DNA of 15,751 nucleotides from Alphaproteobacteria bacterium. GTDB taxonomy: Bacteria; Pseudomonadota; Alphaproteobacteria; UBA8366. A program made the position numbers and the translations under genes. The number at the start of each line of letters is the position of its first letter. Position 1 is the stretch's first letter. The stretch lies in assembly GCA_030743445.1 (NCBI GenBank), contig JASLSL010000069.1, positions 1 through 15,751 on the forward strand, in the 5' to 3' direction. Under the pieces are notes generated by a model. That model was not told the origin of the DNA. It did no database searches and worked only from the letters and a program-made list of their open reading frames with translations. Of this stretch, positions 7,437 through 14,304 are shown piece after piece.

Positions 7437-8900
7437 CTAAAGCCCCTGCTTGCCGATCGGCGAGTCCGGATCGAGCAACATTTCGTCGTCCTTGGCGGCC
7501 GGCTCGTCCGGGCTGGCGATCGGCTTGTCCGGATCGAGGAGCGGCAATTTCTTCTTGGCGACCGGCTTGTCCGGCTCGAGCGCCGGCGCCTTGGGGTCGA
7601 GGATCGGGGCATTCGGATCGAGGACCGGGGCGTTGGGGTCCAACACCGGGGCGTTGGGGTCGAGTACCGGCGCCGTCGGCGCGATCAAGCCGGCTTTCTT
7701 TTTCGGTTTTGTCGGCGTGAGAGGCGTTGGCGCGTTCGGATCCAGGACCGGCGCGTTCGGGTCGAGCACCGGGGCCTTGGGATCGAGGACACCCATCGGC
7801 GGCGCTTTCGGATCGAGGACACCCATCGGCGGCGCCTTCGGATCGAGGACGCCCATCGGCGGCGCCTTCGGATCGAGGACGCCGGACGGTTTGCCGGGGT
7901 CGAGGACCGCCGTCGGAGTTTCCGAGTCGGGCTCGGCAACCGGGCGAGGCGCCAATGGATCGTAGACCGGCATCGTCGGCATCGGCGGCGCGCCCGGCGC
8001 TTCCGGATCGAGGATCGGCGTCAGCGGGCTCAAATCGGGCTGGTTCGGGTCCTTGGGCAGGCTCCTCTTGCGCTTGCCGATCGGCCCCGGCGGCTCGCCG
8101 CGCAACAGGGCCAGGTAGACCTCGTCCGCCGACGACCGGTTGCAGGTCTTGCAGAACTCGATGCTGTCGGCGTGCTGTCCCTGGGTCACGCCGACGATGT
8201 CGCCTTCCGGTCCGATCACCGTATAGCGCCAGTTACCGGCCCGCGTGTTGAAGCCTTTCGGCATCTTCTCGAGGATGAACAGCGGTCCGGCCTCGACATT
8301 GCCGTCATCCTTCACGGAGAAGCTGGGGGTGACGACCGTCGATCCCGGACGAATGCCGAGCTCGCTTATTTTCCGGTCGTCCTCGCCGATCGCACGGTCG
8401 TTGGCGTAGACGGTGACGTAGCGTTTGTCATGCAGGTTCGAGCGGAAGGGCGCGGTATCCCGGCGGTGCCATTGCGGATAGAGCGAGGCCAGACGATGAC
8501 CGGACGTGGCATAGGTCGTTCGTCCCATCGCACAGCTATAGGCGGCGATCAGGACCTCGGGGGCGACCTCTATACCCTGGTCCGAGAGGCCGAATTCCGT
8601 AACCTTGCACGCGGGCGGCGCCTTCTCGGCCACCGTGTCGGATTTGACGCCGGCCTTCGCGTCGGACTTCGCGTCGGCCTTCGGGTCGGTTTTCGTTTCG
8701 GGTTTCGTATCGGATTTGACGTCCGGCTTCGCGGCGACCTTTCCAGCCGCCTTCGGCGCCAGCTTGGCTTCGGATTTGGCGGCGAGTTTCGGGTCGGGTT
8801 TCGGCGTGTCGTCACCGGCGCAAGCGGCAACGACAAAAACGGCAGTGAACAGGGCAAAACCCGTCACTTTGATCCGCCGTTGCGCCTGAACCGTCCGCAT
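7437..8900 (-). CDS. Repeat-rich lipoprotein with cytochrome P460-like domain lacking the heme His
   Basis: Predicted lipoprotein of 487 residues in four parts. (1) Signal peptide with lipobox VAAC; Cys27 would be lipidated. (2) Residues about 31-95 are a Lys/Ala/Asp/Pro linker of irregular KxDxK-type repeats. (3) Residues about 98-266 resemble a cytochrome P460/c'-beta domain: YPQWHRRD, KRYVTVYANDRAI, GSTVVTPSFSV, ILEKMPKGFNTRAGNWRYTV and a C-terminal CxxC. That CxxC reads CKTCN (250-254), where c-type heme needs CxxCH, so covalent heme with normal ligation is unlikely. (4) Residues about 285-487 are a Pro-rich tail of LDPxxP repeats, including three perfect LDPKAPPMGV units. The ATG at 8900 is preferred over an in-frame one at 8924 because it gives a compact signal peptide. 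The P460 assignment rests on motif reading only. It is divergent from the FGE-like gene. Confidence 0.8.
   Translation of the reverse strand: MRTVQAQRRIKVTGFALFTAVFVVAACAGDDTPKPDPKLAAKSEAKLAPKAAGKVAAKPDVKSDTKPETKTDPKADAKSDAKAGVKSDTVAEKAPPACKVTEFGLSDQGIEVAPEVLIAAYSCAMGRTTYATSGHRLASLYPQWHRRDTAPFRSNLHDKRYVTVYANDRAIGEDDRKISELGIRPGSTVVTPSFSVKDDGNVEAGPLFILEKMPKGFNTRAGNWRYTVIGPEGDIVGVTQGQHADSIEFCKTCNRSSADEVYLALLRGEPPGPIGKRKRSLPKDPNQPDLSPLTPILDPEAPGAPPMPTMPVYDPLAPRPVAEPDSETPTAVLDPGKPSGVLDPKAPPMGVLDPKAPPMGVLDPKAPPMGVLDPKAPVLDPNAPVLDPNAPTPLTPTKPKKKAGLIAPTAPVLDPNAPVLDPNAPVLDPNAPILDPKAPALEPDKPVAKKKLPLLDPDKPIASPDEPAAKDDEMLLDPDSPIGKQGL
7780..7882 (-). repeat. 30-base tandem repeat encoding LDPKAPPMGV
   Basis: Three full 30-base units (7780-7809, 7810-7839, 7840-7869) and a partial fourth lie inside the lipoprotein gene. 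The units differ only at one or two positions (for example ACACCC versus GCGCCC). Near identity at DNA level points to recent duplication or slippage, so copy number may vary between strains. Looser LDPNAP units flank this block on both sides. Confidence 0.9.
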
Positions 8901-8942
8901 GCGTTGTCTGGCGAGTGGCCGCAAGTTATTGATTCGGCGGTA

Positions 8943-8971
8943 TTTCTACCCCAAATCACCGATTTCGACAA
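8943..8971 (-). promoter_or_regulatory. Candidate sigma-70 promoter of the repeat lipoprotein
   Basis: Read on the minus strand, TTGTCG (8971-8966) and TAGAAA (8948-8943) are separated by exactly 17 bases, each matching 4 of 6 consensus positions. The -10 box lies about 43 bases upstream of the ATG at 8900. The -35 box overlaps a short inverted repeat (GATTT / AAATC, 8961-8974). The surrounding stretch is more AT-rich than the coding regions, as expected for a promoter. Confidence 0.35.
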
Positions 8972-9072
8972 ATCCGTTCACATCTGTGCGAGAACGCCGG
9001 CCCGACGCTTGGCCGGGTTTGCACGGCCATGGCAATATGCGGCCGACACCGATGTGAGAGTCCGGCTGACCC

Positions 9073-9954
9073 GTGAAACCGATCCGCAATCGTTGGTTTA
9101 CTGCCGTTTCGGCGCTGTTTTTGGCGTGCCTGATGCTGGCCGTCTGGCCGGCGGCCGCGGGCGATCCGGTGGCACTGCCCGAGGTTGTCGAAATTCCCGC
9201 CGGCCCGTTCACCGTCGGCTCGGACCGCGCCGAGCGCGAGGCGGCCTACCGACTCGACGAGGGCGCCTACGGCCACGGCCGGACCCGGGAATGGAAATGG
9301 TACGAAAGCGAATTCAAGCGCCAGTCGGTCGAAACCAAGGCCTACGCGATCACCCGGAATCCGATCACCAACGACGAATACACGGCCTTCGTGCGCGCCA
9401 CCGGGCACCGCGCGCCCGGGGTCGACGCCGAGACCTGGAAGGGCTACGGCTTGATCCATCCCTACCAGCGGACCCGGCGTCATGCCTGGACGAAGCGATG
9501 GCCGCCCAAGGGGCGTGGGCGCCATCCGGTCGTCCTGGTCAGCCGCGGCGATGCCGAGGCGTACGCGGCGTGGCTCGGCAAGGCAACTGGTGCCGTCTGG
9601 CGCTTGCCGAGCGAACGCGAGTGGGAGAAGGCGGCGCGCGGCACCGACGGCCGCCGCTTTCCTTGGGGCGACGGCTACGATCCGGCGCGGCTCAACAGCC
9701 ACGACAAGGGGCCCTTCGACACCGTGCCGGTCGGCCGGTTTCCGGGCGGCGCCAGCCCCTACGGCCTGCTCGACGCCGCGGGCCAGGTGTTCGAATGGAC
9801 CGCCACCGCGGCCGGCAAGGGGCGGGCGATCGTCAAGGGCGGCTCGTGGGACGACAGCGGCTGCGGCATCTGCCGTCCCGCGGCGCGGCATTCGCGGCCG
9901 GTCGGGCTCAAGCACATCCTGATCGGCTTTCGCCTGGTTCGCGAGCGGCGCTAG
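9073..9954 (+). CDS. Exported formylglycine-generating-enzyme (SUMF1) family protein
   Basis: A 293-residue protein of the FGE-sulfatase/SUMF1 fold. A signal peptide (residues 1 to about 29, ending WPAAAG) predicts export. Family landmarks are EIPAGPFTVGSD (40-51), ITRNPITNDEYTAFV (93-107), WRLPSEREWEKAARG (176-190), FPWGD (196-200) and VFEWT (239-243). The end reads VKGGSWDDSGCGICRPAARHSRP to GFRLV. True FGEs have an active-site Cys pair five residues apart, the second directly before AAR. Here Cys264 and Cys267 are three apart and the second lies in CRPAAR, so sulfatase activation is doubtful. Most exported relatives are non-FGE proteins such as PvdO-like enzymes or scaffolds. The start is a GTG. 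It is divergent from the P460-like lipoprotein, 172 bases away. Confidence 0.87.
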   Translation: MKPIRNRWFTAVSALFLACLMLAVWPAAAGDPVALPEVVEIPAGPFTVGSDRAEREAAYRLDEGAYGHGRTREWKWYESEFKRQSVETKAYAITRNPITNDEYTAFVRATGHRAPGVDAETWKGYGLIHPYQRTRRHAWTKRWPPKGRGRHPVVLVSRGDAEAYAAWLGKATGAVWRLPSEREWEKAARGTDGRRFPWGDGYDPARLNSHDKGPFDTVPVGRFPGGASPYGLLDAAGQVFEWTATAAGKGRAIVKGGSWDDSGCGICRPAARHSRPVGLKHILIGFRLVRERR

Positions 9955-10028
9955 GCGCGAGGCATTCGGTCGCGATTACCCATTTTCATAGTATGGTAAA
10001 ACCCGAATAAGGAGGCGGACGCGAAGGA

Positions 10029-10835
10029 ATGGCCGCAAAACCGACAAAAGCCGACCTGGTCGATTTCGACGCTCTGACCAAGGCCGAACTCGAGGAGATG
10101 CGCGCCGCCGGCGAGTTCGTCCTCGAGACTCATCGGATTCTGGCCAAGACCGACGACAATATCGTCGGCGAGATCCTGAAGGACCAAGGAACGTTTTACG
10201 AGTGGAACCATTATCCCGACGGCGACGTCTACGACTTCGAGACCCACAGCCAGTACTATTACCACGCCCATCCGCCCGAAGAGCGTTCGGGCGAGCACGG
10301 CCATTTCCATACCTTCCTCAGGCCCGACGGCATGCCGCGCGGCATAACGCCGGCCCCGGTGCCCGACTTCAAGATGCCCGAGGACGAAGACGACGCCTTG
10401 AGCCACCTGGCGGGGATATCGATGGACCCGAAAGGCCTTCCGATCAAGCTCTTCACCACCAATCGTTGGGTTACCGGCGAGGTCTGGTACACCGCCAAGG
10501 ACGTCTGCCGCCTGTTGAACTATTTCAATATCGACCTTGCCCACCCCAGTTGGCCGGTCAACCGCTGGGTCACCGGCATGATCACGCTGTTCCGCCCGCA
10601 GATTCGCGAACTCGTCGGCATGCGGGACGAGGCGGTCGCCGCGTGGCAGGAAAAGTTCCCGGACGACAGCGTCTATGAGGACCGAAACCTGGAAGTGACG
10701 TCGGAGATGGAGATCGATATCGACGGCCAAATTCAGGCGGTCGTTGCGGCACTCGACGGGCGGGTGAAGAAGAAAAAGAAACCGGCGAAGAAAAAGAAAG
10801 CGGCGAAGCCGGCAAAGAAGAAGGCGTCGGGCTAA
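10029..10835 (+). CDS. Conserved His-rich protein with lysine-rich tail (possibly DUF6969)
   Basis: A 268-residue protein with no signal peptide or membrane segment. I think it matches the uncharacterised DUF6969 family but could not check. Residues 58-96 carry a dense histidine cluster (H61, H73, H79, H81, H90, H92, H94) in HYPDGDVYD, YYYHAHPPEE and GEHGHFHTF, suggestive of metal binding or a cupin-like site. A conserved block follows: HLAGISMDPKGLPIKLFTTNRWVTGEVWY (126-154) and a second NRWVTGM (178-184). Residues 247-266 are nearly all Lys, Ala and Pro (KKKKKPAKKKKAAKPAKKK), like histone H1 tails, which may bind nucleic acid or another polyanion. GGAGG (10011-10015) lies 13 bases before the ATG, and a nearer GAAGGA directly abuts it. 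Function unknown. Confidence 0.85.
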   Translation: MAAKPTKADLVDFDALTKAELEEMRAAGEFVLETHRILAKTDDNIVGEILKDQGTFYEWNHYPDGDVYDFETHSQYYYHAHPPEERSGEHGHFHTFLRPDGMPRGITPAPVPDFKMPEDEDDALSHLAGISMDPKGLPIKLFTTNRWVTGEVWYTAKDVCRLLNYFNIDLAHPSWPVNRWVTGMITLFRPQIRELVGMRDEAVAAWQEKFPDDSVYEDRNLEVTSEMEIDIDGQIQAVVAALDGRVKKKKKPAKKKKAAKPAKKKASG

Positions 10836-10840
10836 CTAAG

Positions 10841-11290
10841 CTAACACGACTCGGAACGTTTGACCGGCAGGCCGCGTTTCAGCCAGCCGGGCTTGGCGCC
10901 ACGCCCGAACATGCCTTCGCTCATATCCAGCACGTTGGTGAAGCCGGCCTTCCTGAGGAAGCCCTGGGCCCAGTTCGAGCGGTTGCCGTAGGCGCACATC
11001 ACCGCGATCGGCTTGGATTTGTCGTTGCCGATGGCGGCCAGCACTTGTTCATAGAACGCTTGCGGCCCGTTCGGATTGTGCATGGTGATCTCGAGCGCGC
11101 CCTCGGGCACACCCGATTGCCGCCATTCTTACGGCGAGCGGATATCGATCAGGGTGATCTCGTCCGCGGCGGCCATGCGAAAGGCTTCGTCCGCGCCGAG
11201 CGTCGGTTCGCCGGCCTCCGCCGCCACGATACAAGCAAGCGACAGCAGGATGGCGGCGATTGACGTCCTGATCTCGTGGATCGACCTCAT
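10841..11290 (-). pseudogene. Exported rhodanese-domain protein interrupted by TAA
   Basis: From the ATG at 11290 one frame reads a signal peptide (SIAAILLSLACIVAAEAG), then a rhodanese start (EITLIDIRSP). It then meets TAA at 11131-11129 and continues in the same frame with EWRQSGVPEGALEITMHN. Rhodanese proteins normally have SPEEW or SPxEW here, so a single base change (CAA or GAA to TAA) explains the break. The downstream part keeps the active-site loop CAYGNRS with catalytic Cys and Arg, and FLRKAGFTNVLDMSEGM; it ends at TAG 10843-10841. The intact product would be about 149 residues. A GTG at 11110 could restart translation 18 bases after the stop, giving 89 residues without signal peptide or N-terminal strand. 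Intact rhodaneses move sulfane sulfur; this copy is probably dead unless the TAA is a sequencing error. It is convergent with the His-rich gene, 5 bases away. Confidence 0.8.
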
Positions 11291-11447
11291 GGCAACGAAA
11301 TAGCCTTATCCGGTAGCGCTATCAATCCTGCCGACATTCACGATGGCGTTAGTCATTTGTTTACCATCTTACCGTCATAAAGGGACGGCGGGAGATCCCG
11401 AAGACAAGTTTCGATATGTCAAAATAGGGATGCGCCAAGGGATGACC

Positions 11448-12623
11448 ATGACAAACGGAAGCAATGCCACGAGCGGCGGGCTGAGCGATCTGGACGTCAA
11501 ACGGTTGTTTGAGGACCCATCGCCCGAGGCCCACGCCGAAACCGCGGTCAAGATCGCCGGCAAATTCGACTCCCATTCGCTCACCGAAGACGAGCGGAAA
11601 ATCGCCGAGGATATATTTCGCGTCATGGCGGGTGACGTCGAGGAACGCGTGCGTGAGGCGCTGTCGAAGAGCCTGAACGACATTCCGGACCTGCCGGGGG
11701 ATATCGCCAAATCGCTGGCCCAGGATATCAGCGACGCGGTTGCGTTTCCTATTCTGACGAACTCGCGGGCGCTGAGCGACGAGGACCTGACGGAAATCAT
11801 CGCCACCCAGGGCGCCTCCAAGCAAGTCGCCATCGCCCAGCGCGAGGTCGTGTCGGCGGCGGTTTCGGAGGCCCTGGTCGACAGCGGCAACGAGGATGCC
11901 GTCGTCGCGCTCGTCGGCAACGAGGGCGCGGAGCTGACCGAGACGACGCTCGAGAAGGTCGTCGAAAATTACGGCGACAGCGAGCGTGTCCAGGATCCGT
12001 TGGTGCATCGCGAGAAGCTGCCGATCACGGTTGCCGAGCGGCTGGTTGCGAAGCTGACCGACGAGCTCAAGGACCACCTCGTCGGGCATCACGAGCTGTC
12101 GCCCGAGGTGGCGAGCGATCTCGTCCTGCAGAGCCGGGAACGGGCGACCATCGGGCTTCTCTCCGCCGGCCAGGACGAGCCCAACGTAGAGGACATGGTT
12201 CGGCAAATGGACCGGAACGGCCGGTTGACGACATCGATCATCCTGCGTGCACTCTGCACCGGCGACCTGACCTTCTTCGAGGCGTCGCTCGCGGTCAAAG
12301 CCGACGTGCCGCTGGTCAACGCGCGAATTCTTGTCCACGACGACAACGACCTCGCCCTGCGTTCGCTGTACACGAAGGCGGAGATGCCGGAGCGTTATTA
12401 CCCGGCGTTCTTGGCCGCCATCGACATCGCCAAGGAAACCGAGTTTGAACGCAGCGACAGCGACCCGGATTGGCGACACCGTTTGATCCTGGAACGCATG
12501 CTGACCCAGTTCGAGGAGCCGGACGACGAGTTCGATGTCGAGGATATCGACTATCTGTTGAACCGCCTCTCCCGTATCGAGGCTCAGGCGACGACGCAGG
12601 TCGACGAGACCGCCGCCGAGTAA
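11448..12623 (+). CDS. DUF2336 domain-containing protein
   Basis: Predicted cytoplasmic, acidic, almost wholly helical protein of 391 residues matching DUF2336, an alphaproteobacterial family of unknown role with HEAT-like helical repeats. Typical segments are LSDLDVKRLFEDPSPEAHAE (12-31), FRVMAGDVEERVREALSKSL (57-76), PILTNSRALSDEDLTEII (101-118) and LTTSIILRALCTGDLTFFEA (260-279). Several in-frame starts exist (11343, 11430, 11442, 11448). I chose 11448 because AAGGG lies 6 bases upstream and the earlier leader (from 11343) is not DUF2336-like. No enzymatic motif is visible. The gene stands alone, with about 157 bases of upstream non-coding DNA. Confidence 0.88.
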   Translation: MTNGSNATSGGLSDLDVKRLFEDPSPEAHAETAVKIAGKFDSHSLTEDERKIAEDIFRVMAGDVEERVREALSKSLNDIPDLPGDIAKSLAQDISDAVAFPILTNSRALSDEDLTEIIATQGASKQVAIAQREVVSAAVSEALVDSGNEDAVVALVGNEGAELTETTLEKVVENYGDSERVQDPLVHREKLPITVAERLVAKLTDELKDHLVGHHELSPEVASDLVLQSRERATIGLLSAGQDEPNVEDMVRQMDRNGRLTTSIILRALCTGDLTFFEASLAVKADVPLVNARILVHDDNDLALRSLYTKAEMPERYYPAFLAAIDIAKETEFERSDSDPDWRHRLILERMLTQFEEPDDEFDVEDIDYLLNRLSRIEAQATTQVDETAAE

Positions 12624-12639
12624 TCCTCAGCGGGGTACC

Positions 12640-12707
12640 AGAGCGGTTCAGGTCCAATAGGAACCATCTGCTCCCATCAAATGGTTCTATTGGACCTGAA
12701 CCGCTCT
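12640..12707. repeat. Long near-perfect palindrome between convergent genes
   Basis: The left arm 12640-12667 (beginning AGAGCGGTTCAGGTCC) pairs with the right arm 12681-12707 (ending GGACCTGAACCGCTCT). They form a 27-bp stem with one extra G in the left arm and a 13-base loop. The arm ends AGAGCGGTTC / GAACCGCTCT, with TAG adjoining, resemble palindromic elements I recall being scattered through alphaproteobacterial intergenic DNA; this was not searched. It lies between the DUF2336 stop and dctP. The last two bases of the right arm form part of the dctP stop codon (12708-12706). It may end transcription from both sides. Confidence 0.9.
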
Positions 12708-13770
12708 AGGGCAGGTAGCCGAGTTCGCGCCACACGCGGTACTCTTCGCGGAACCGGGTGTAGGATGTCCAGATTCTCTTGAAATTCGGACTCTTGGCCG
12801 CGAGGCCCGAGGCGACAGCCGTCCACGACTTGCGCAGTTTGTCGAGCACCTTGGGCGGCCAGCGCCGGATCTCCACCCCCTCGTTGCGCAGCTCGATCAG
12901 CGCCTTCACCTGGAGCGCGTCACCTTCGGCCATGCCTTCGCGGAAGGTGTCGCCGCACGAAATTTCGACCTGCGCCCGGGCGATATCGGAGAGGCCGAGC
13001 CACGCCTTTCTGTTGGCGACGAACTCCAGCAACGTCGATTGCTGGTGCCAGCCCGGGAAATAGTAATATTTGGCCACCTTGTGGAAGCCGAGACGCAGGT
13101 CGATTGCCGGCATCGAGAACTCCGCCGCGTCGATCGAACCGCGCTCGAGCGACGAGAGAATGTCGTCGACGGCGACCAATTGCGGCACCACGCCGAGCCG
13201 CTTCAGGACCTTGGCGCCGAGGCCAAAGGTGCGCATCTTCAGACCCTTCAAGTCCTCGGCGCGCTTGATCTCCTTGCGAAACCAGCCCGCCGCCTCGGGC
13301 GCGACGACTCCGCAGATCACCGGTTTCAGCCCATAGGGTTTGTATAGCCTATCCATCAACTCGGCGCCGCCGCCCTCGTAAATCCACGCCGCGAGTTCGG
13401 CCGCGTCGGGCCCGAACGGCACCGAGGAGAACAGGGCGAAGGCCGGGTCCTTGCTCATCCAAAAGTTGGCGGTCGACCAGGCCGCGTCGACAGCACCCCC
13501 GGCGACCGCGTCGAAACTCTCGAACTGGGGGACGAGCGCGCCCGGCTCGTAAAATTCGATTTTGAAGGTGCCGCCACTGATCCGCGCCAGCTTGGCGGCG
13601 AACCGCGTGCCGAGGTTGCCGAGTTGGATCAGGCCGCCGGGGAACACGCTCGCCATGCGCCAGACGATCTGCCCGTCCTTGGCCGCGGCCGAACGCGGCG
13701 CGAACGCGGCGCCGGTCACGACGACCAACGCCATCGCCATAGCGGATATCCCGCACCGCTTCACTTTCAT
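12706..13770 (-). CDS. dctP: TRAP transporter substrate-binding protein, DctP type (TakP-like)
   Basis: Periplasmic solute receptor of a TRAP transporter, 354 residues. The signal peptide covers residues 1 to about 30 (ending SAAA). Family marks are WRMASVFPGG, EPGALVPQFESFDAVAGGAVDAAW, the Arg-bearing LKGLKMRTFG, and YYYFPGWHQQSTLLEFVANRKAW. The last is very like the 2-oxoacid receptor TakP, so a keto acid or other monocarboxylate is a plausible ligand. The ATG at 13770 follows GGGGGA at a good distance and is preferred to an in-frame start at 13794. The stop codon lies at the edge of the long palindrome. The small permease of a TRAP system is encoded 1.1 kb upstream on the same strand, but an opposite-strand gene lies between. 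Confidence 0.93.
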   Translation of the reverse strand: MKVKRCGISAMAMALVVVTGAAFAPRSAAAKDGQIVWRMASVFPGGLIQLGNLGTRFAAKLARISGGTFKIEFYEPGALVPQFESFDAVAGGAVDAAWSTANFWMSKDPAFALFSSVPFGPDAAELAAWIYEGGGAELMDRLYKPYGLKPVICGVVAPEAAGWFRKEIKRAEDLKGLKMRTFGLGAKVLKRLGVVPQLVAVDDILSSLERGSIDAAEFSMPAIDLRLGFHKVAKYYYFPGWHQQSTLLEFVANRKAWLGLSDIARAQVEISCGDTFREGMAEGDALQVKALIELRNEGVEIRRWPPKVLDKLRKSWTAVASGLAAKSPNFKRIWTSYTRFREEYRVWRELGYLP

Positions 13771-13809
13771 GATCGTCCCCCGAACCGGCCGCAAGGAGGC
13801 TAGCCGACC

Positions 13810-13865
13810 GTTCGCGGGCGAACAACCCGGCGGGCGATATCTCTCGGCGTGAAATCCGCCGGGTT
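13810..13865. promoter_or_regulatory. Two adjacent inverted repeats between dctP and the 2TM gene
   Basis: GTTCGC/GCGAAC (13810-13815 and 13818-13823, 2-base centre) is directly followed by a perfect 10-bp inverted repeat, AACCCGGCGG (13824-13833) and CCGCCGGGTT (13856-13865), with a 22-base spacer. They lie 40 bases or more upstream of dctP and just before the 2TM gene start, in the divergent promoter zone, where operators are expected. A TATACT that could serve as a -10 box lies at 13871-13876. Binding by any regulator is inference. Confidence 0.35.
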
Positions 13866-13887
13866 TGACCTATACTCGGTGGTTGCG

Positions 13888-14244
13888 ATGGACCCCGACG
13901 TGAAGAAGCCCGAGACGCTGCCCCGGTCGCCGTTCGCGGACCGCGGTTTGCGCCGGCATTGCCTTGCCTACCTGATCGCCATATCGGTGGCGATCCTGCT
14001 CGACGTGACGACGGCCAATACATGGTCGGCCTGGTGGATCGTCGCGGGTTGGGGCGTCGTTTTGGGCTTTCATTATCTTTATGTGAAGGCGTTCCGGTCC
14101 GACATTGGTTGGGCCGAGCGGCGGACCAGGCGGCTGCGCCGGACGAGCTATGATCTGGGTCATATCAACCTGATCGAAGACTCCTACAAAGACGGGGATA
14201 TGCCCGGCAGGCACGACATCGATCACCGCCGGGACGAGACGTGA
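13888..14244 (+). CDS. Small 2TM-domain membrane protein
   Basis: Protein of 118 residues with two predicted membrane helices: about 29-48 (HCLAYLIAISVAILLD) and 54-77 (SAWWIVAGWGVVLGFHYLYVKAF). A basic stretch (AERRTRRLRRTSYD) and a polar, charged C-terminus follow. The helix pair with the tight turn and aromatic WW/FHYLYVKAF pattern fits the 2TM domain, found alone or next to sensor proteins; its function is unknown. ATG 13888 is preceded by GGTGG at 5 bases. An upstream in-frame GTG at 13849 would add 13 residues but overlaps the inverted repeat. It lies opposite in strand to the TRAP genes around it. Confidence 0.75.
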   Translation: MDPDVKKPETLPRSPFADRGLRRHCLAYLIAISVAILLDVTTANTWSAWWIVAGWGVVLGFHYLYVKAFRSDIGWAERRTRRLRRTSYDLGHINLIEDSYKDGDMPGRHDIDHRRDET

Positions 14245-14304
14245 ATCTGGTTGGGTCCTGGAGGTCGACCACCTGGCGATGATCCCGCCCTATCTGCGCG
14301 AGTG

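Noticed and set aside
7780..7882. Regular 30-base repeats as a possible CRISPR array.
   Set aside because: The units are contiguous with no unique spacers and are in frame with a protein, so this is a coding tandem repeat.
7450..7965. Plus-strand open frame rich in Gly/Ser/Arg with repeated GAFGSRT-like units.
   Set aside because: It is the antisense shadow of the LDPKAPPMGV repeat region. The minus-strand frame has a lipobox, a domain and consistent codon use.
10853..10878. GGAAC-N17-CGTT on the plus strand, an exact match to the alphaproteobacterial EcfG general-stress promoter pattern.
   Set aside because: It lies inside the rhodanese gene on the opposite strand, and the next plus-strand gene starts about 570 bases downstream. 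Probably a chance match.
11360..11372. TTTACCAT-like sequence upstream of the DUF2336 gene as a CtrA half-site.
   Set aside because: Only one loose half-site with a mismatch to TTAACCAT and no properly spaced partner. Too weak to report as a feature.
11361..12479. Long minus-strand open frame over the DUF2336 gene.
   Set aside because: The composition (Arg/Gln/Asp/His-rich with no motif) is typical of antisense translation. The plus strand gives a clear DUF2336 protein with a ribosome-binding site.
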